Positions 47,142-56,788 of a stretch of 64,000 nt of DNA are shown piece after piece. The number at the start of each line of letters is the position of its first letter. Position 1 is the first letter of the stretch. Source of the DNA: Toxorhynchites rutilus septentrionalis (lineage: Eukaryota > Arthropoda > Insecta > Diptera > Culicidae); NCBI RefSeq assembly GCF_029784135.1, contig NC_073745.1, positions 282,693,803 to 282,757,802 on the forward strand. Direction: 5' to 3'. Both the position numbers and the translations under genes were made by a program. The notes under the pieces were generated by a model. The model ran no database searches, was not told the DNA's origin, and was given only the letters and a program-made list of their open reading frames with translations.

Positions 47142-47315
47142 GAGCGAACTTTGGCGATTGAGCTCCAGGGTGGTGGGATGGGGAATCTAAGCTCTTAAGC
47201 ATATATATTCTAGAGTATCTTTTAGATAACATTCAGTTGAGGCTTAGTGGAAATACACTGTTAATGTTTCAGTGTGAATATCGAATTTGAACATATAAAT
47301 GTGACCTTAATAATT

Positions 47316-48035
47316 ATTAGGGGAGAGGGGGGCACATTCGGATACTTTTTTTTCCTAGATTTTTAATATTTTTTGTAAACATAAAAAAATCCTGAATTCA
47401 TCCTGGTTGTCATTTGGACATCAATGTACCGTTCTGAATCATATTTCGGACGCTTAAGGCATATGATGCAGAAAACAGGTCTAAACTTTATGCACAGGTA
47501 TTATTTGGTTGATATTTTTTATAAATTAGTTCAATATGCTTTTAAGCTTCCTACTTTGTTATCTATTTGATTGAAAACATAAAAAAAAATCTTGGAATAA
47601 AATGCTTTTCAAATGAAGCGAATAAAAATCAAACTTCGGACACTAAATCAAATTACGGACACTTTATTACACGAAAATTACAGTACACTTGATTATATTT
47701 TATAGTCAACTGCGAAACACTTACCAATCAATCACAGTAAACTGCTAACGGTGATGAGAACTGATGAAACACGGGAGAAATTTAAATATTGTTGAAGGGG
47801 TAAACTCTACGTGCTCACGCTAAGCAAACGTCAAACACAAACGATAATGAGTAGTGTTGTGAGATTTTTGCCGATTATGTTATAACTCAAATGTAGTTCT
47901 CATATGGAATGATAGTGAAACCAAGGGATTACTCTAAAGAAGCAATTGTGATATTAATTTTATAGTTATATCATCAGTGCATTAAGCATTTCAGGATATT
48001 AGAACAAAGTGTCCGAAATATGATTCAGATTCCGA
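47316..48035. repeat. Possible MITE with TTTCGGACAC repeats
   Basis: GGGGAGAGGGGGGCACATTC starts the block. CTGAATCATATTTCGGACGC at 47435 recurs inverted near 48010-48030. Two further TCGGACACT/ACGGACACT strings lie between. Termini are not matched well enough to fix the boundaries. Confidence 0.35.
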
Positions 48036-48049
48036 TAATAACTATATCA

Positions 48050-49450
48050 GATTAAAGGCAATAAACTAGTCTTCTTTGAAGAAATATTACACCTGCAAAA
48101 AAATGGATTTTGATCTCATAATTAGTGATTGTATTTGTTTTTTTATAGTTTAAATAGTCTCGGGACCATGTATTTTTTAATATTTTCTTTGGAAGCTGAG
48201 GTTTTTTCACAAAACATATCCAAAACTCAGGGGGGCGTTATTTTTTGTTCTTGAGTTATGATTTTCCAGAATTAACCGATCAAAATCCCTTTTCTTTCAC
48301 CACGAATTTGAAAAATCGAAATTTGTTTTTCGATGCCAAATGACTTTAAAATGCATAAAACGTCCAGATCTGGTTTCATATCGAAAAAAAATTGGCCGAA
48401 AATCGACCTTCTGGGACAATGAAAGTATGAAAAAAATGAATCATCAAATTTAAAAAACCGTTTAGTTTTTAGATTTTTGGGCCACTCAGGTCGATTTTTA
48501 GCAAAAATTATTTCGAGATAACAACAGATCTCGACATTTTATGCATTTTGAAGTCATTCGGCATCGAAAACATTTTTTTGATTTTCCAAATTTCATGTAC
48601 TCCCCTTGAGAGATTTTAGAGGGTCAAAAAATCAAAACTTTGAACGTTTTGAGGCACCTCTAAATCATGTCCAATCAAGCTGAGCTGAGTCCCAGAAGGT
48701 CGATTTTCGGTAAATTTTTTTTCGAAATAACATTAGATCTCGATGTATTATACGTTTTTAAGTCATTTGGCATCGGATTTTTTTTTTGGATTTCCCAAAT
48801 TTCCTTGAAAGATTTCCGAGGGTCAAAAAATCTTAACCTTGAGCGCTTTGAGGCACTCCTAAATCATATCCGATCAAGCTAAAACTTTGCACAGGCCATT
48901 TTTTGTGAGCCAATAAACAAAATGTACATGGTCGGTTCTTTAAATTCGATGATTAATTTTATTCGAGATGAAACCAGATCTCGACCTTTTATGTATTTTG
49001 AAGTCATTTGGCATCGTAAAACAAATTTCGACTTTTCAAATTTGTGGGGTAAAAAGGGGTAAAAATTGATTTTTCGGATCATCGGTTAATTTTGAAAAAT
49101 CATAACTCAAGAACAAAAAATAACGACTCCCTGATATGTGGAAATGTTAAGTGAAAAAAACCTCAGCTCCCAAAAAAAATTATAAAAAAATATAGCGTTC
49201 TTGGTCCCGAGACCATGTAAACTATTAAAAACAAATACAACCAATAATTAAGAGAACAAAATCCACTCTTTTTTTTGCAAGTGTAATATTTCTTCAAAGA
49301 AGACTAGTTTTTTGCCTTTAATTTGATATATTTATCGTGGGAAACGGTCCAGTTCTTCAAAAGTTATGAATATTGAAACAAGTCATTTTTGGAAAAAAGA
49401 GGAAAACGTTGATTTTTCGGACCACCCGGGTCACCCTAATGGAAAAATAA
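48050..49450. mobile_element. 1.4 kb palindromic foldback element (modules B and D)
   Basis: The left arm runs GGCAATAAACTAGTCTTCTT, TAGTCTCGGGACCATGTA, GAAGCTGAGGTTTTTTCAC, TTGTTCTTGAGTTATGATTT, GATGCCAAATGACTT. The right arm, reversed, gives AGGCAAAAAACTAGTCTTCT, TGGTCTCGGGACCAAGAAC, GGGAGCTGAGGTTTTTTTCA, TTGTTCTTGAGTTATGATTT, GATGCCAAATGACTT. The centre contains a direct duplication of about 200 bp (48520-48680 and 48720-48890). The right flank adds GGTCACCCTAATGG, the terminal module also seen at 36776 and 63000. Confidence 0.75.
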
Positions 49451-50215
49451 AAAAATGAAAAGACGGGTGGGTAATGTCGGGAACATAACCGGAGTGACGT
49501 AGGACTATACAAAGGGGACAGCTTTTTCTAAATATATATATTTTAAATATATTGTTTTATTTTCTTCTCCTACTTGAATACCTACCTATCTAACTGAAAA
49601 ATGGATTAGTTTACTGTTTACTCTTTATGAACATGTTGGGAGTTCTGAAATGAACCTTTGGTGTTGTGTTTTTGCGTTTTTTTTTAAACTTTTTCATTTT
49701 TTTCTCACTGTCTTATAGTTGATTCTTGATTTTTTTTCCGAAGGCTTTGTACTTATTAAATGTTCAACGCCGGGCATCTTTTGGCGTATGCACATATCGT
49801 ACAATCAAGATGATGGCTGTGATAGGGAATGCATAGGTGGTCATCAGCTGATTCACTATCATATATTTTACTTTTGAGTAATGTACCTTATGCTGTGGTT
49901 TCGGAGACGAATGAATTGTAAGATTTGTAGTCTCCGCAAACAAAGTAAATAAAAATGAAAAAGAACTGAGATTTTGGAGACGAACTCTACGATCTGTCGA
50001 GAAATAAGCTATAAGCGTTCTGAAAAACCAACAGTAAATACAGGGACGGAGCAGCAGGAAATGCATAGCTCATCATATTGCTCCTTAGTTATGTTTCTAT
50101 ACAATGCAGATGTAACGTCAGTCAATTTTCAACATCAGTTATCAACCAAAGAAAGCAGTTCTTGCTACCGAGAAAATTCGTTAATGCCATCCTGCATACA
50201 ATGTGTTGTAATTTG
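49451..50215. other. No feature recognised
   Basis: AT-rich. A GTGACGTAGGACTA string at 49494 recalls the GACGTAG family ends. The antisense 100-codon frame at 49764-50066 has no domain. Confidence 0.3.
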
Positions 50216-50411
50216 AAGCCACTTTTAATTCGGAGACCATGTATGGGTTTGTGAAAACTGAATGATCAATTTAAAAGACCTCAACCACCAATAAGTTCAA
50301 AAACAAGCATAAACAAAATAATTCAGTTCATATTATATGTCATATTATGTCACTTTAGAATGCATTGGTATTGTGAAAAACTTTTAATAACTCTTCTTTG
50401 AAAGGTTTAAT

Positions 50412-50427
50412 GGCCCTGAAAAGCGTC
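50412..50427 (-). terminator. Degenerate histone 3' stem-loop (H2A copy 1)
   Basis: On the minus strand GACGCTTTTCAGGGCC keeps the TTTC loop and the right arm AGGGCC of the replication-dependent histone mRNA stem-loop. Two left-arm bases have changed. It lies downstream of the H2A relic on the same strand. Confidence 0.7.
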
Positions 50428-50690
50428 GTGTTTTACGGTGGCTGTTTTTGCCACCAAAGCAGTCTGTATAAACAAACTTTTTCCTTCTTCTACCTGCTGC
50501 CGTTTTGCGATTGCGTTTGCCACTCGCTGAAACTAGTTGTTGCCACCGAACCGAATGTGCTCTGTTCTGTAGGCGGGTTTTCTTATTATTGTGAGCAGCT
50601 TTGCAAGCCAACTCGAGCACTCCGGCGGCCGAAATTCTAAGTATACCTACTGGTGCTCCGGCACCAATCCGTTGATGCGATGTGATGTGA
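50428..50690 (-). pseudogene. Histone H2A relic, copy 1 (N-terminus deleted)
   Basis: The minus-strand frame reads RIGAGAPVGILRISAAGVLE then LACKAAHNNKKTR. This matches the H2A histone-fold segment running from GAGAPVY through AEVLELA.NAARDNKKTR. The first ~40 codons are deleted, and promoter-like DNA abuts RIGAGAP directly. After KKTR the sequence no longer resembles the H2A docking domain. The same replacement sequence is found in copy 2. The open frame on the other side of 50706 comes from the inserted hAT and is unrelated. Not functional. Confidence 0.85.
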
Positions 50691-50698
50691 AACGATGC

Positions 50699-50706
50699 CA
50701 TACAAC
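50699..50706 (+). repeat. 8-bp target-site duplication CATACAAC (left)
   Basis: Identical to 51770-51777. The perfect 8-bp direct repeat brackets the hAT element. Confidence 0.9.
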
Positions 50707-51769
50707 TAGAGATGGGCAAACCGTTCACGAACGGTACGAAAGAACTAGTTCGCCGAAAAGAGTGAACGAACGGTCGTTCTTTTTCAAAGAACGGTAGTTC
50801 TCCCCATGAACTGATTGCGAGCGAACGGTTTGTGAACGAACTGATTCCGAAAGAAATGTTTGTGAGTGAACTAATTGAGAGTGAACCGTTTGCGAATGAA
50901 ATGTATGGGAAAGAACTGATTGAGAGTGAACTGTTTGAGAACGAAGTATTTGCGGGCAAATTGTTTGTGAACGAACGAGTGCAGCTGAACTGATTTGCGC
51001 TGGACGGAATCAATAGAACGATTATGCTTGTAAGAAAAATAAAACGATATTGTTATGTACGAGCAAAATGCATATAACGCAGGGTTTATTTTGTTGATGT
51101 ATACTCAATTTTGGGTTAAACATTGAATTAGATTTTCGTAGTTTTAAAACCGAAGCTATATATTTTCAATTTCATGTATTTATTTCAATTCCGCGAAACA
51201 TTCATATACTTCCTGATCATCAGAAAAAAAAATCTGGGGGAAGCTGGGGCGATGCATGAATTAGGTAAACATGAAATCTTCTAGTGAGGGCAAATTGAGC
51301 AAAAAGGTTTTTCGTTGCTTTCAATCCATTGCATGGCCTATTGCGTGTACGAGTTATCGTAATTGTTTGTACGATTGATTGTGAGTGAAGATCGCTGCTG
51401 ATTTTTTTCTCTGAATGAACATTATGAAAAATGTTTTTACATGGAACCTATGTGTTGTCCAAACAGAAAATATGAAAAATTGCACATATTTTGTGCGCAT
51501 CAAATGTCGGCCGATAACCATGTTTTCACATACAGTTTGCGACTTTTAAAGAAGAAGCAGCTCATCTTTCCCCACTAAATTTCACAAATATGAATTCAAC
51601 GATATCAATTAATAGCTGTCTATTGATGTTGGGTTTCAGCTAACATTCTATGTTTTTCTTAATATAACTGGACGAAAGAGCGAAAGAACGGTTCAAAAGA
51701 ACTGATTCACTTATATGAACGGTTAGTGACTGAACCGTTCATCAAAGTGAACTGTTTTGCCCATCTCTA
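50707..51769. mobile_element. Non-autonomous hAT element
   Basis: The left end TAGAGATGGGCAAACCGTTC and the right end, reversed, TAGAGATGGGCAAAACAGTT are hAT-type termini. A perfect CATACAAC duplication flanks them. The left third is a run of degenerate GAACTGATT and GTGAACGAACG subterminal repeats, typical of transposase-binding arrays. There is no transposase. It sits in the former H2A/H2B divergent promoter. Confidence 0.92.
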
Positions 51770-52007
51770 CATACAACCACACTGATTTACGGTTTGAAAG
51801 AGAATGATATATTTTTCAGCGGATCCGCGCGTTTTGTACTTTAGCGGTACACGCTCACAGGATAGAGGCAAATCAGCAGACTCAGCCAAAGGGGCGAGTC
51901 CAACGAGACGAACGAATGAGCGTTAAAAGGCAGCGATGGCAAACAAATATATTCATTTCGATTTGTTCGCTCGTTGGATTCACATGCAGTTGTTTCTAAC
52001 AAACACA
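51770..52007. promoter_or_regulatory. Relic divergent H2A/H2B promoter, right part
   Basis: This lies between the hAT and the H2B relic. TTTACGGTTTGAAAGAGAAT matches TGTACGGTTTGGATGAGAAT upstream of H2A copy 2 (about 53579-53598). AT-rich TATA-like tracts (GATATATTTTT; CAAATATATTC) point both ways, as expected for the paired histone promoter. Identity rests on the flanking relics. Confidence 0.5.
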
Positions 52008-52368
52008 AAGGCACCGAAGAATAGTGGAATAGTGGAAAAGCCGCCAAAAAGTTCGGCACGGCGCAGAAAAATATCTCGGAAACCAATAAGAAGAAAGAGA
52101 AGGAATCATATGCTATGTACATCATAAGGTGCTGAAGCAGATTCATTCCGACACCGGTTTCTCATCGAAGGCGATGAGCGTCATGAGCTTCGTCAATGCA
52201 TCTTTGAGCGTATCGTAGCGGAAGCCTCGCGTCTGACCCACTACAATAAGCGGTCAACCATTACGGCGTGGGAAATTCAGATCGCAATCAGTCTGTTGCT
52301 GCCCGGTGAATTTGCATGCGGTTTCCAAAGGTACCAAAGCGGAGACGAAGTATACCAGCTCCAAGTAA
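52008..52368 (+). pseudogene. Histone H2B relic
   Basis: Nearly the whole H2B gene is traceable. The start codon has become AAG (52008), followed by APKNSG, then after a small insertion KPPKSSARRRKISRKP. HMLCTS with a stop corresponds to the SYAIYIYKV region. The fold continues across frames as [16 protein letters not shown] and [20 protein letters not shown], then [11 protein letters not shown], and ends TKYTSSK at TAA 52366. Several indels and at least two stops abolish coding. A perfect histone stem-loop follows 44 bases after the stop. H2B would pair with H2A in nucleosomes; this copy cannot. Confidence 0.93.
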
Positions 52369-52411
52369 AGAGCGTTTTCCGACTGCTGATCCGGAAGCAA
52401 ACCCTAAAAAG

Positions 52412-52427
52412 GGTCCTTTTCAGGACC
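52412..52427 (+). terminator. Intact histone mRNA 3' stem-loop (H2B)
   Basis: GGTCCTTTTCAGGACC forms a perfect 6-bp stem with the TTTC loop and A-rich 5' flank. It fits the histone consensus GGYYCTTTTCAGRRCC with SLBP-type flanks. It lies at the normal distance after the H2B stop. Confidence 0.92.
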
Positions 52428-52531
52428 ACAAAATCATCTTTAATCTAAAGAGTTTATTGTTTTGTTATCACTCGATATCCCCATCTTGTTCGGCTAAACC
52501 TTTCTGTTTAGCGATTGCATTGGCAACTCGC

Positions 52532-52721
52532 CACAGTTGGAAAATTTCTTCTCATCCAGCTTGGGACATGTTGTACTGTAAATTACATTTAATGCGACAT
52601 GCCGAAGCACCACTCAGTGTCGCATTGGAGGTGATTTTAACCTGTAATTGAACATTTGCGATGACAGTGGTACAGCTTTCACAGTTGGAAAATTTCTTCC
52701 CATCCAGCTTGGGACATGTTG
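52532..52721 (+). repeat. 42-bp direct repeat downstream of H2B
   Basis: CACAGTTGGAAAATTTCTTC then CATCCAGCTTGGGACATGTTG at 52532 recurs at 52680, 148 bp apart, with one or two mismatches. It may be a local duplication within the histone spacer. Confidence 0.8.
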
Positions 52722-53044
52722 GGTCATAATTTGGACCCCCATAGAGTTTACAAAAATGTCCGACTAAATATGTCGCATTGCAGGTCCGTCCAATTAGCTA
52801 ATTATCGAACTAAATGTAAATTACTGTACTTTCAATCTGGAAGCAATTTAAGAATTGGTGAAAATTGAATAATCGAGAAAGTCCCCAACCATCAATAAGC
52901 TCAGCACAACTGCACAATTCTCATACTCTTCATATCCTGGCAAACAAATTATGAAAAAATCAATTTGTGTTTCATTATTATTTTGGATAATATTTTAGAA
53001 TGCATTGAACTGTATTTCGTAAACTCTTTTTTGAAAGGTTTAAT

Positions 53045-53060
53045 GGCCCTGATGAGCGCC
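53045..53060 (-). terminator. Degenerate histone 3' stem-loop (H2A copy 2)
   Basis: Minus-strand GGCGCTCATCAGGGCC keeps most of the stem (GGC.CT / AGGGCC) with a CATC loop. The flanks GTTTAATGGCCCTGA match the copy 1 stem-loop region at about 50405-50420, showing the two units are duplicates. Confidence 0.7.
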
Positions 53061-53530
53061 GTGTTTTATGGAATGGTCCCAATTTAGAAAACTTAGTACT
53101 CGTGGTTTTGAAAAAAACCATTTCGAACGCCATCGATGCCGCCTTGTTCTGGATTTGCCACCAAAGCAGTTTGTATAAAGAACAAACTTTTTTCTTCTGC
53201 TACCTGCTGCCGTTTTGCGATTGCGTTTGCCACTCGTCACTCGCTGCAACTGCCTGTTGTTGTCTTGATGTCCACCGAACCGAATATGGTCTGTTCTGAA
53301 TGCGGATTTTCTTATCGTCGCGAACAGCTTTGCCAGCCAACTCGATCACTTCGGCGGCCGAAACTATATAACGCCGGCTAGGTGGAATGGTGCACTGGTA
53401 CTAACGCGCTCGGCCTAGCTACCCTTGCGGAGCAATTGGCGGATACACCTACGGGGAACGGCAAACCAACACGGTTCGAGCGGGATTTTGCCTTTCCCTT
53501 CACTTTTCCTCCTTTGTCATGTCCAGACAT
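53061..53530 (-). pseudogene. Histone H2A relic, copy 2 (start preserved)
   Basis: The minus-strand ATG at 53530 starts MSGHDKGGKVKGKAKSRSNR then VGLPFPVG, the canonical H2A N-terminus. After a frameshift, IRQLLRKG, a stop and AERVSTSAPF follow ([20 protein letters not shown] in intact H2A). Another shift gives VSAAEVIELAGKAVRDDKKI. Beyond KKIRI the product diverges completely, sharing its tail with copy 1 (SGKRNRKTAAG.RRKKFV). At least two indels and a stop make it dead. The stem-loop follows at 53060-53045. Confidence 0.9.
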
Positions 53531-53619
53531 GGCTGCTTGTGTTGGTTTGTTGATGTGTTGTGATGCGAAACGATGTGGTGTACGGTTTGGATGAGAATGA
53601 TCGTTACGGTTGGTTGGTT

Positions 53620-53790
53620 GGTTGTTTTGTATTATAGAGACTTTAAACTTTTTAGTTCCTTCGTCTCTAGCCTTGAGAAAGGCCCTTTGAAAACTCTACT
53701 CTAACACCTGCAGCACACCTCCGTCCCCCATTGCCTTGAGAAAGGCACTCGATCCCTCGCCGTCCAGTTCGTCCAGCAACGATGTTGTCC
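53620..53790 (+). repeat. Dispersed repeat with TATAGAGACTTTAAAC
   Basis: TATTATAGAGACTTTAAACT, CTTCGTCTCTAGCCTTGAGA and a second CCTTGAGAAAGGCACTCGAT occur here. Related strings lie at 25585-25700 inside the hAT and, weakly, near 32115-32150. It truncates the histone unit on its right. Class unknown. Confidence 0.5.
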
Positions 53791-53899
53791 AGTCGGTGTC
53801 CACACAAAGAATGATCGTTACGGCAGCGGAGCGGGGATTTTTAAACTGACTGGCTCGAGAATTACGCATGTGTGAGACTGCGACCAATGTTTCGTTATG

Positions 53900-54170
53900 A
53901 TAGATGCGATGATAGATGCGTAGATATATTTCCTATCAATTGATGCAAAAACCTTTGCGATCTATTGAGAAATGCTCGAGTTATAAGCGTTCCAAATCTT
54001 GCATTTTTACCTACTTGTTCAGTGCCTAGATTCTCATTTCACCCCCTATATCTTCCGGTTAGACGTAGTCCTACGTCAAAAAAATACGAATCTAATGTTT
54101 TGCGGTGAAGAACAAAAATAACCACTTTTCACGAAAATCTGAGAACCAGTATAGCGGCTACCATACAAAT
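53900..54170 (-). repeat. Foldback terminal module, solo copy
   Basis: CCTATCAATTGATGCAA, GAGAAATG.TCGA.TTATA.GC, TCCGGTTAGACGTAGTCCTA and CGAAAATCTGAGAACCAGTA follow the same order as 32630-32885, the right end of another foldback element. No left partner was found nearby. Confidence 0.6.
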
Positions 54171-54619
54171 CAAACACAAAGGGCCTGGCCAGGTATGGAA
54201 GTAAAAAGTGCCCGCAAACCAAATCACCCGCTCTATGAAAAATATTGTATAGGGTACTAAAAAAGAAATTTCGACTATTTTTTGAACCCCTATGAGGTTC
54301 ACCAACTTCTTACTTTTCAATGTTTGTTACGCCATTCTCAATAGCTACGGGAGAAAATTTTGTAAAAATACTGTTAGTGCATCTTACTTTGGTGTATCAA
54401 GAAATATTATCAAAAAAAAATTTCATCAAAAATTTAACTACTAATAAAAAATCACAAAATATTGAAAAATTTTTTTGGAAGATTTAGAGATTCACTACTA
54501 CTCCAATTCGTATTTAACCCATTTTAGGTCAAGCGTTCGAAAAATCGAACAGCAACTTTCATAATTTTTCATGTCTTTGCATGTCTGGTAATGTTTTTGC
54601 ATCAATAGATAGCTTAATA

Positions 54620-55675
54620 TTAGGCTGTCAAAAAGTCCTGCGGTATTTTTTTTGAATTTTCATTTGTTCATAAAATTAGTTACAATCATCTGTTTGAGGT
54701 CAAATATGCGCCGTTTTGTTCGATGACTTGTTCCCAACGAGATGCCAACTTCATAATACCCCTGTTATAGAGGCTCGCTTCCTTATTGGCAAAAAACTCG
54801 GATAGCCAATTTTCACAGGCCTCTTTTGTGGCTAACTTCTGACTACCTAGCTCGTTCACCATGGACAAAAACAGGTGGTAGTCACTTGGTGCAAGGTCCG
54901 GACTATACGGCGGATGCAAAAGAACCTCCCATCCGAGCTCCCGGAGCTTCTGGCGCGTCACCAAAGAAGTGTGTGGCCTGGCGTTGTCCTGATGGAAGAC
55001 AATGCGGCCTCTGTTTATCAAAGATGGCCTCTTCTTCATGAGTGCTACCTTCAAGCGGTCCAGTTGCTGGCATTTTTTGCGATTCAGCAGCGATTCACAT
55101 GCATCGATACGGTCAAAGATGTTTTTTTGCGTCAACGTGTGTGGCACCCATACATCGAGCTTCTTTGTGAATCCAAGCTTCTTCAAATGGTTAATAACGG
55201 TTTGATGACTTATCCCCAGCTCTTGGCCGATGCTACGGCTGCTACTATGCCGGTCTTTCTCGGCTAATTCAGCGATTTTGTCGCAATTTTCGACGACAGG
55301 CCTTCCGGAGCGTGGCGCATCTTCGACGACCTCTACACTAGAACGAAAACGTTGAAACCATCGTTGTGCGGTGGAAATGGAAACTGTATCGGGTCCATAA
55401 ACTGCACAAATTTTATTGGCAGCTTGAGATGCATTTTTGCCTTTGTCATAGTAGTACTGTAAAATATGTCGGATTTTCTCTTTATTTTGCTCCATATTTG
55501 CGACACTATAACTCACGAACGACTTAACCAAACAAAACACTGTCAAACACTATATTATAGCGCAAAATACCTTTCCAACAAGCTATAGTATGACTCGATA
55601 CAATGAATACAACTAGAACTACGCGCTTACAACGACACCTCGCAGAAATACCGCAAGACTTTTTTGACAGCCTAA
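54620..55675 (-). mobile_element. DD34D mariner transposon, internally deleted
   Basis: Both ends read TTAGGCTGTCAAAAA(A)GTC.TGCGG, with TA on each side (54618-54619 and 55676-55677). At 1056 bp it is about 200-250 bp shorter than a full mariner. It is nested in the piggyBac-like block. Confidence 0.9.
54686..55495 (-). pseudogene. Mariner transposase missing its first catalytic Asp
   Basis: The frame from ATG 55495 (MEQNKEKIRHILQYYYDKG) is open for 269 codons. It has both helix-turn-helix regions (AQRWFQRFRSS, GRPVVEN, IGQELGISHQTVINHLKKLG) and the WVPHTLT linker. It ends with the second D (FHQDNARPHTS), 34 residues and the third D (YSPDLAPSDYHLF). The block with the first D, between about KKCQQ and LDRLKVALMKKRP, is deleted in frame, so the protein could bind its ends but not cut. 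Preservation of a long frame after an in-frame deletion is notable. An upstream Met at 55546 is less likely the start. Confidence 0.9.
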
Positions 55676-56788
55676 TATATTAGCTACCACTTATTATCAA
55701 GTTCACTCAGTTTTGTATAACTTTATTGGGCAATAAATTCGATTTAAAGCAAGTATGTTTGGAACGTGTTTTTAATACCCAATAAAATACAAAATTATGT
55801 GAACTTTTCTAATGTATTACTTTTATAAAAGAACATACATTACAATATGGGGCAAAAATCGTTCGATTGAGCCTCATACAGGAAAATAACAACCGGGAAA
55901 ATTGAGTGTTCGAAAAATCGAACGTTGGCCATAACGAACATTTTTTTCTGATGAATTAATACCAACACATTTAACCTCTGCAGCGCGTTTTGGTTCATTT
56001 ACTTTGGAAGACGGAAGTTTTTTCATTTGTTTTTGCATTCTCATTTGTGAATGTTTGCAAATATCAATTAATTTAGTAAATATTATTGAAAATCTGTATG
56101 ATTTTTTGTCCGTAATAACCTTAAGTAATGGTGACCCGTAGAATTTCGTGTGTAGAGGAGCTGGAGGAAATGATCAGTACGTATAACGAGGATTTTAATG
56201 AGATTGCTGATGTGAATATTCTTTCGCCGGACCGAATAATAACCGCCCAATCCTCGATTCCATTGTTTTTTCGCATCATTTTGGTACTTTGCAGGTATTG
56301 GAAAATGTTTTTTTCGGGAAATGGATACTTAGAAAGAAATAATTCTTAAGCATAGACATTTGTCCACGGCCAACAATAAAAACAATAGTATATGCCTGCC
56401 AGTAATAAGTTGAAATTACATTAAATGACAAATGTCACATCTCATCTTAGGTGTATTAACTTAGGTTTATACTTACAGACCTCTATCCTCCTGTGCTTGT
56501 TCGTTCGTGAATATAAAATTGATGCATTTGTGAATACCGTATATTTGCTAATTGAACTGATTTTCAGTTCGCGGTATGTTTGTGCTTGCAAAAAAAAAGT
56601 GCGGGTTTCGGCCAATGTTCGATTTTTCGAACAGTCATTTCCCAGGAAATGGAAAATGGGAAAAAAAATAATTCTTGAACATTGGGGTTTCTTTACCATC
56701 AATAATCCATATTACACCAATGGCTTTCGTAAAAAAAATAACTTTGGTCGTTAATGGGTTACATGTGTTTCTACGTCTTTTCTAGATA

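Larger units (their letters stand above)
54514..56762 (+). mobile_element. piggyBac-like element with nested mariner
   Basis: Left TTAACCCATTTTAGGTC and right, reversed, GTAACCCATTAACGACC are inverted. The left starts with TTAA and the right with a one-base variant, consistent with TTAA-targeting piggyBac-like elements. A TTCGAAAAATCGAA motif occurs near both ends (54537, 56620) and in the interior (55917). A short frame at 56128-56349 (VEELEEMISTYNEDFNEIAD, VNILSPDRI) recalls the acidic N-terminus of piggyBac transposases. Boundaries and class are tentative. Confidence 0.4.

Noticed and set aside
46267..47190. Several 65-105 codon frames on both strands
   Set aside because: They fall within the two GC-rich MITE copies and have no homologous domain.
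50707..51013. N-terminal half of a 209-codon minus-strand protein
   Set aside because: It translates the GAACTGATT subterminal repeats of the hAT (a false Ser/Asn-rich repeat). Only the part below 50690 is H2A-derived.
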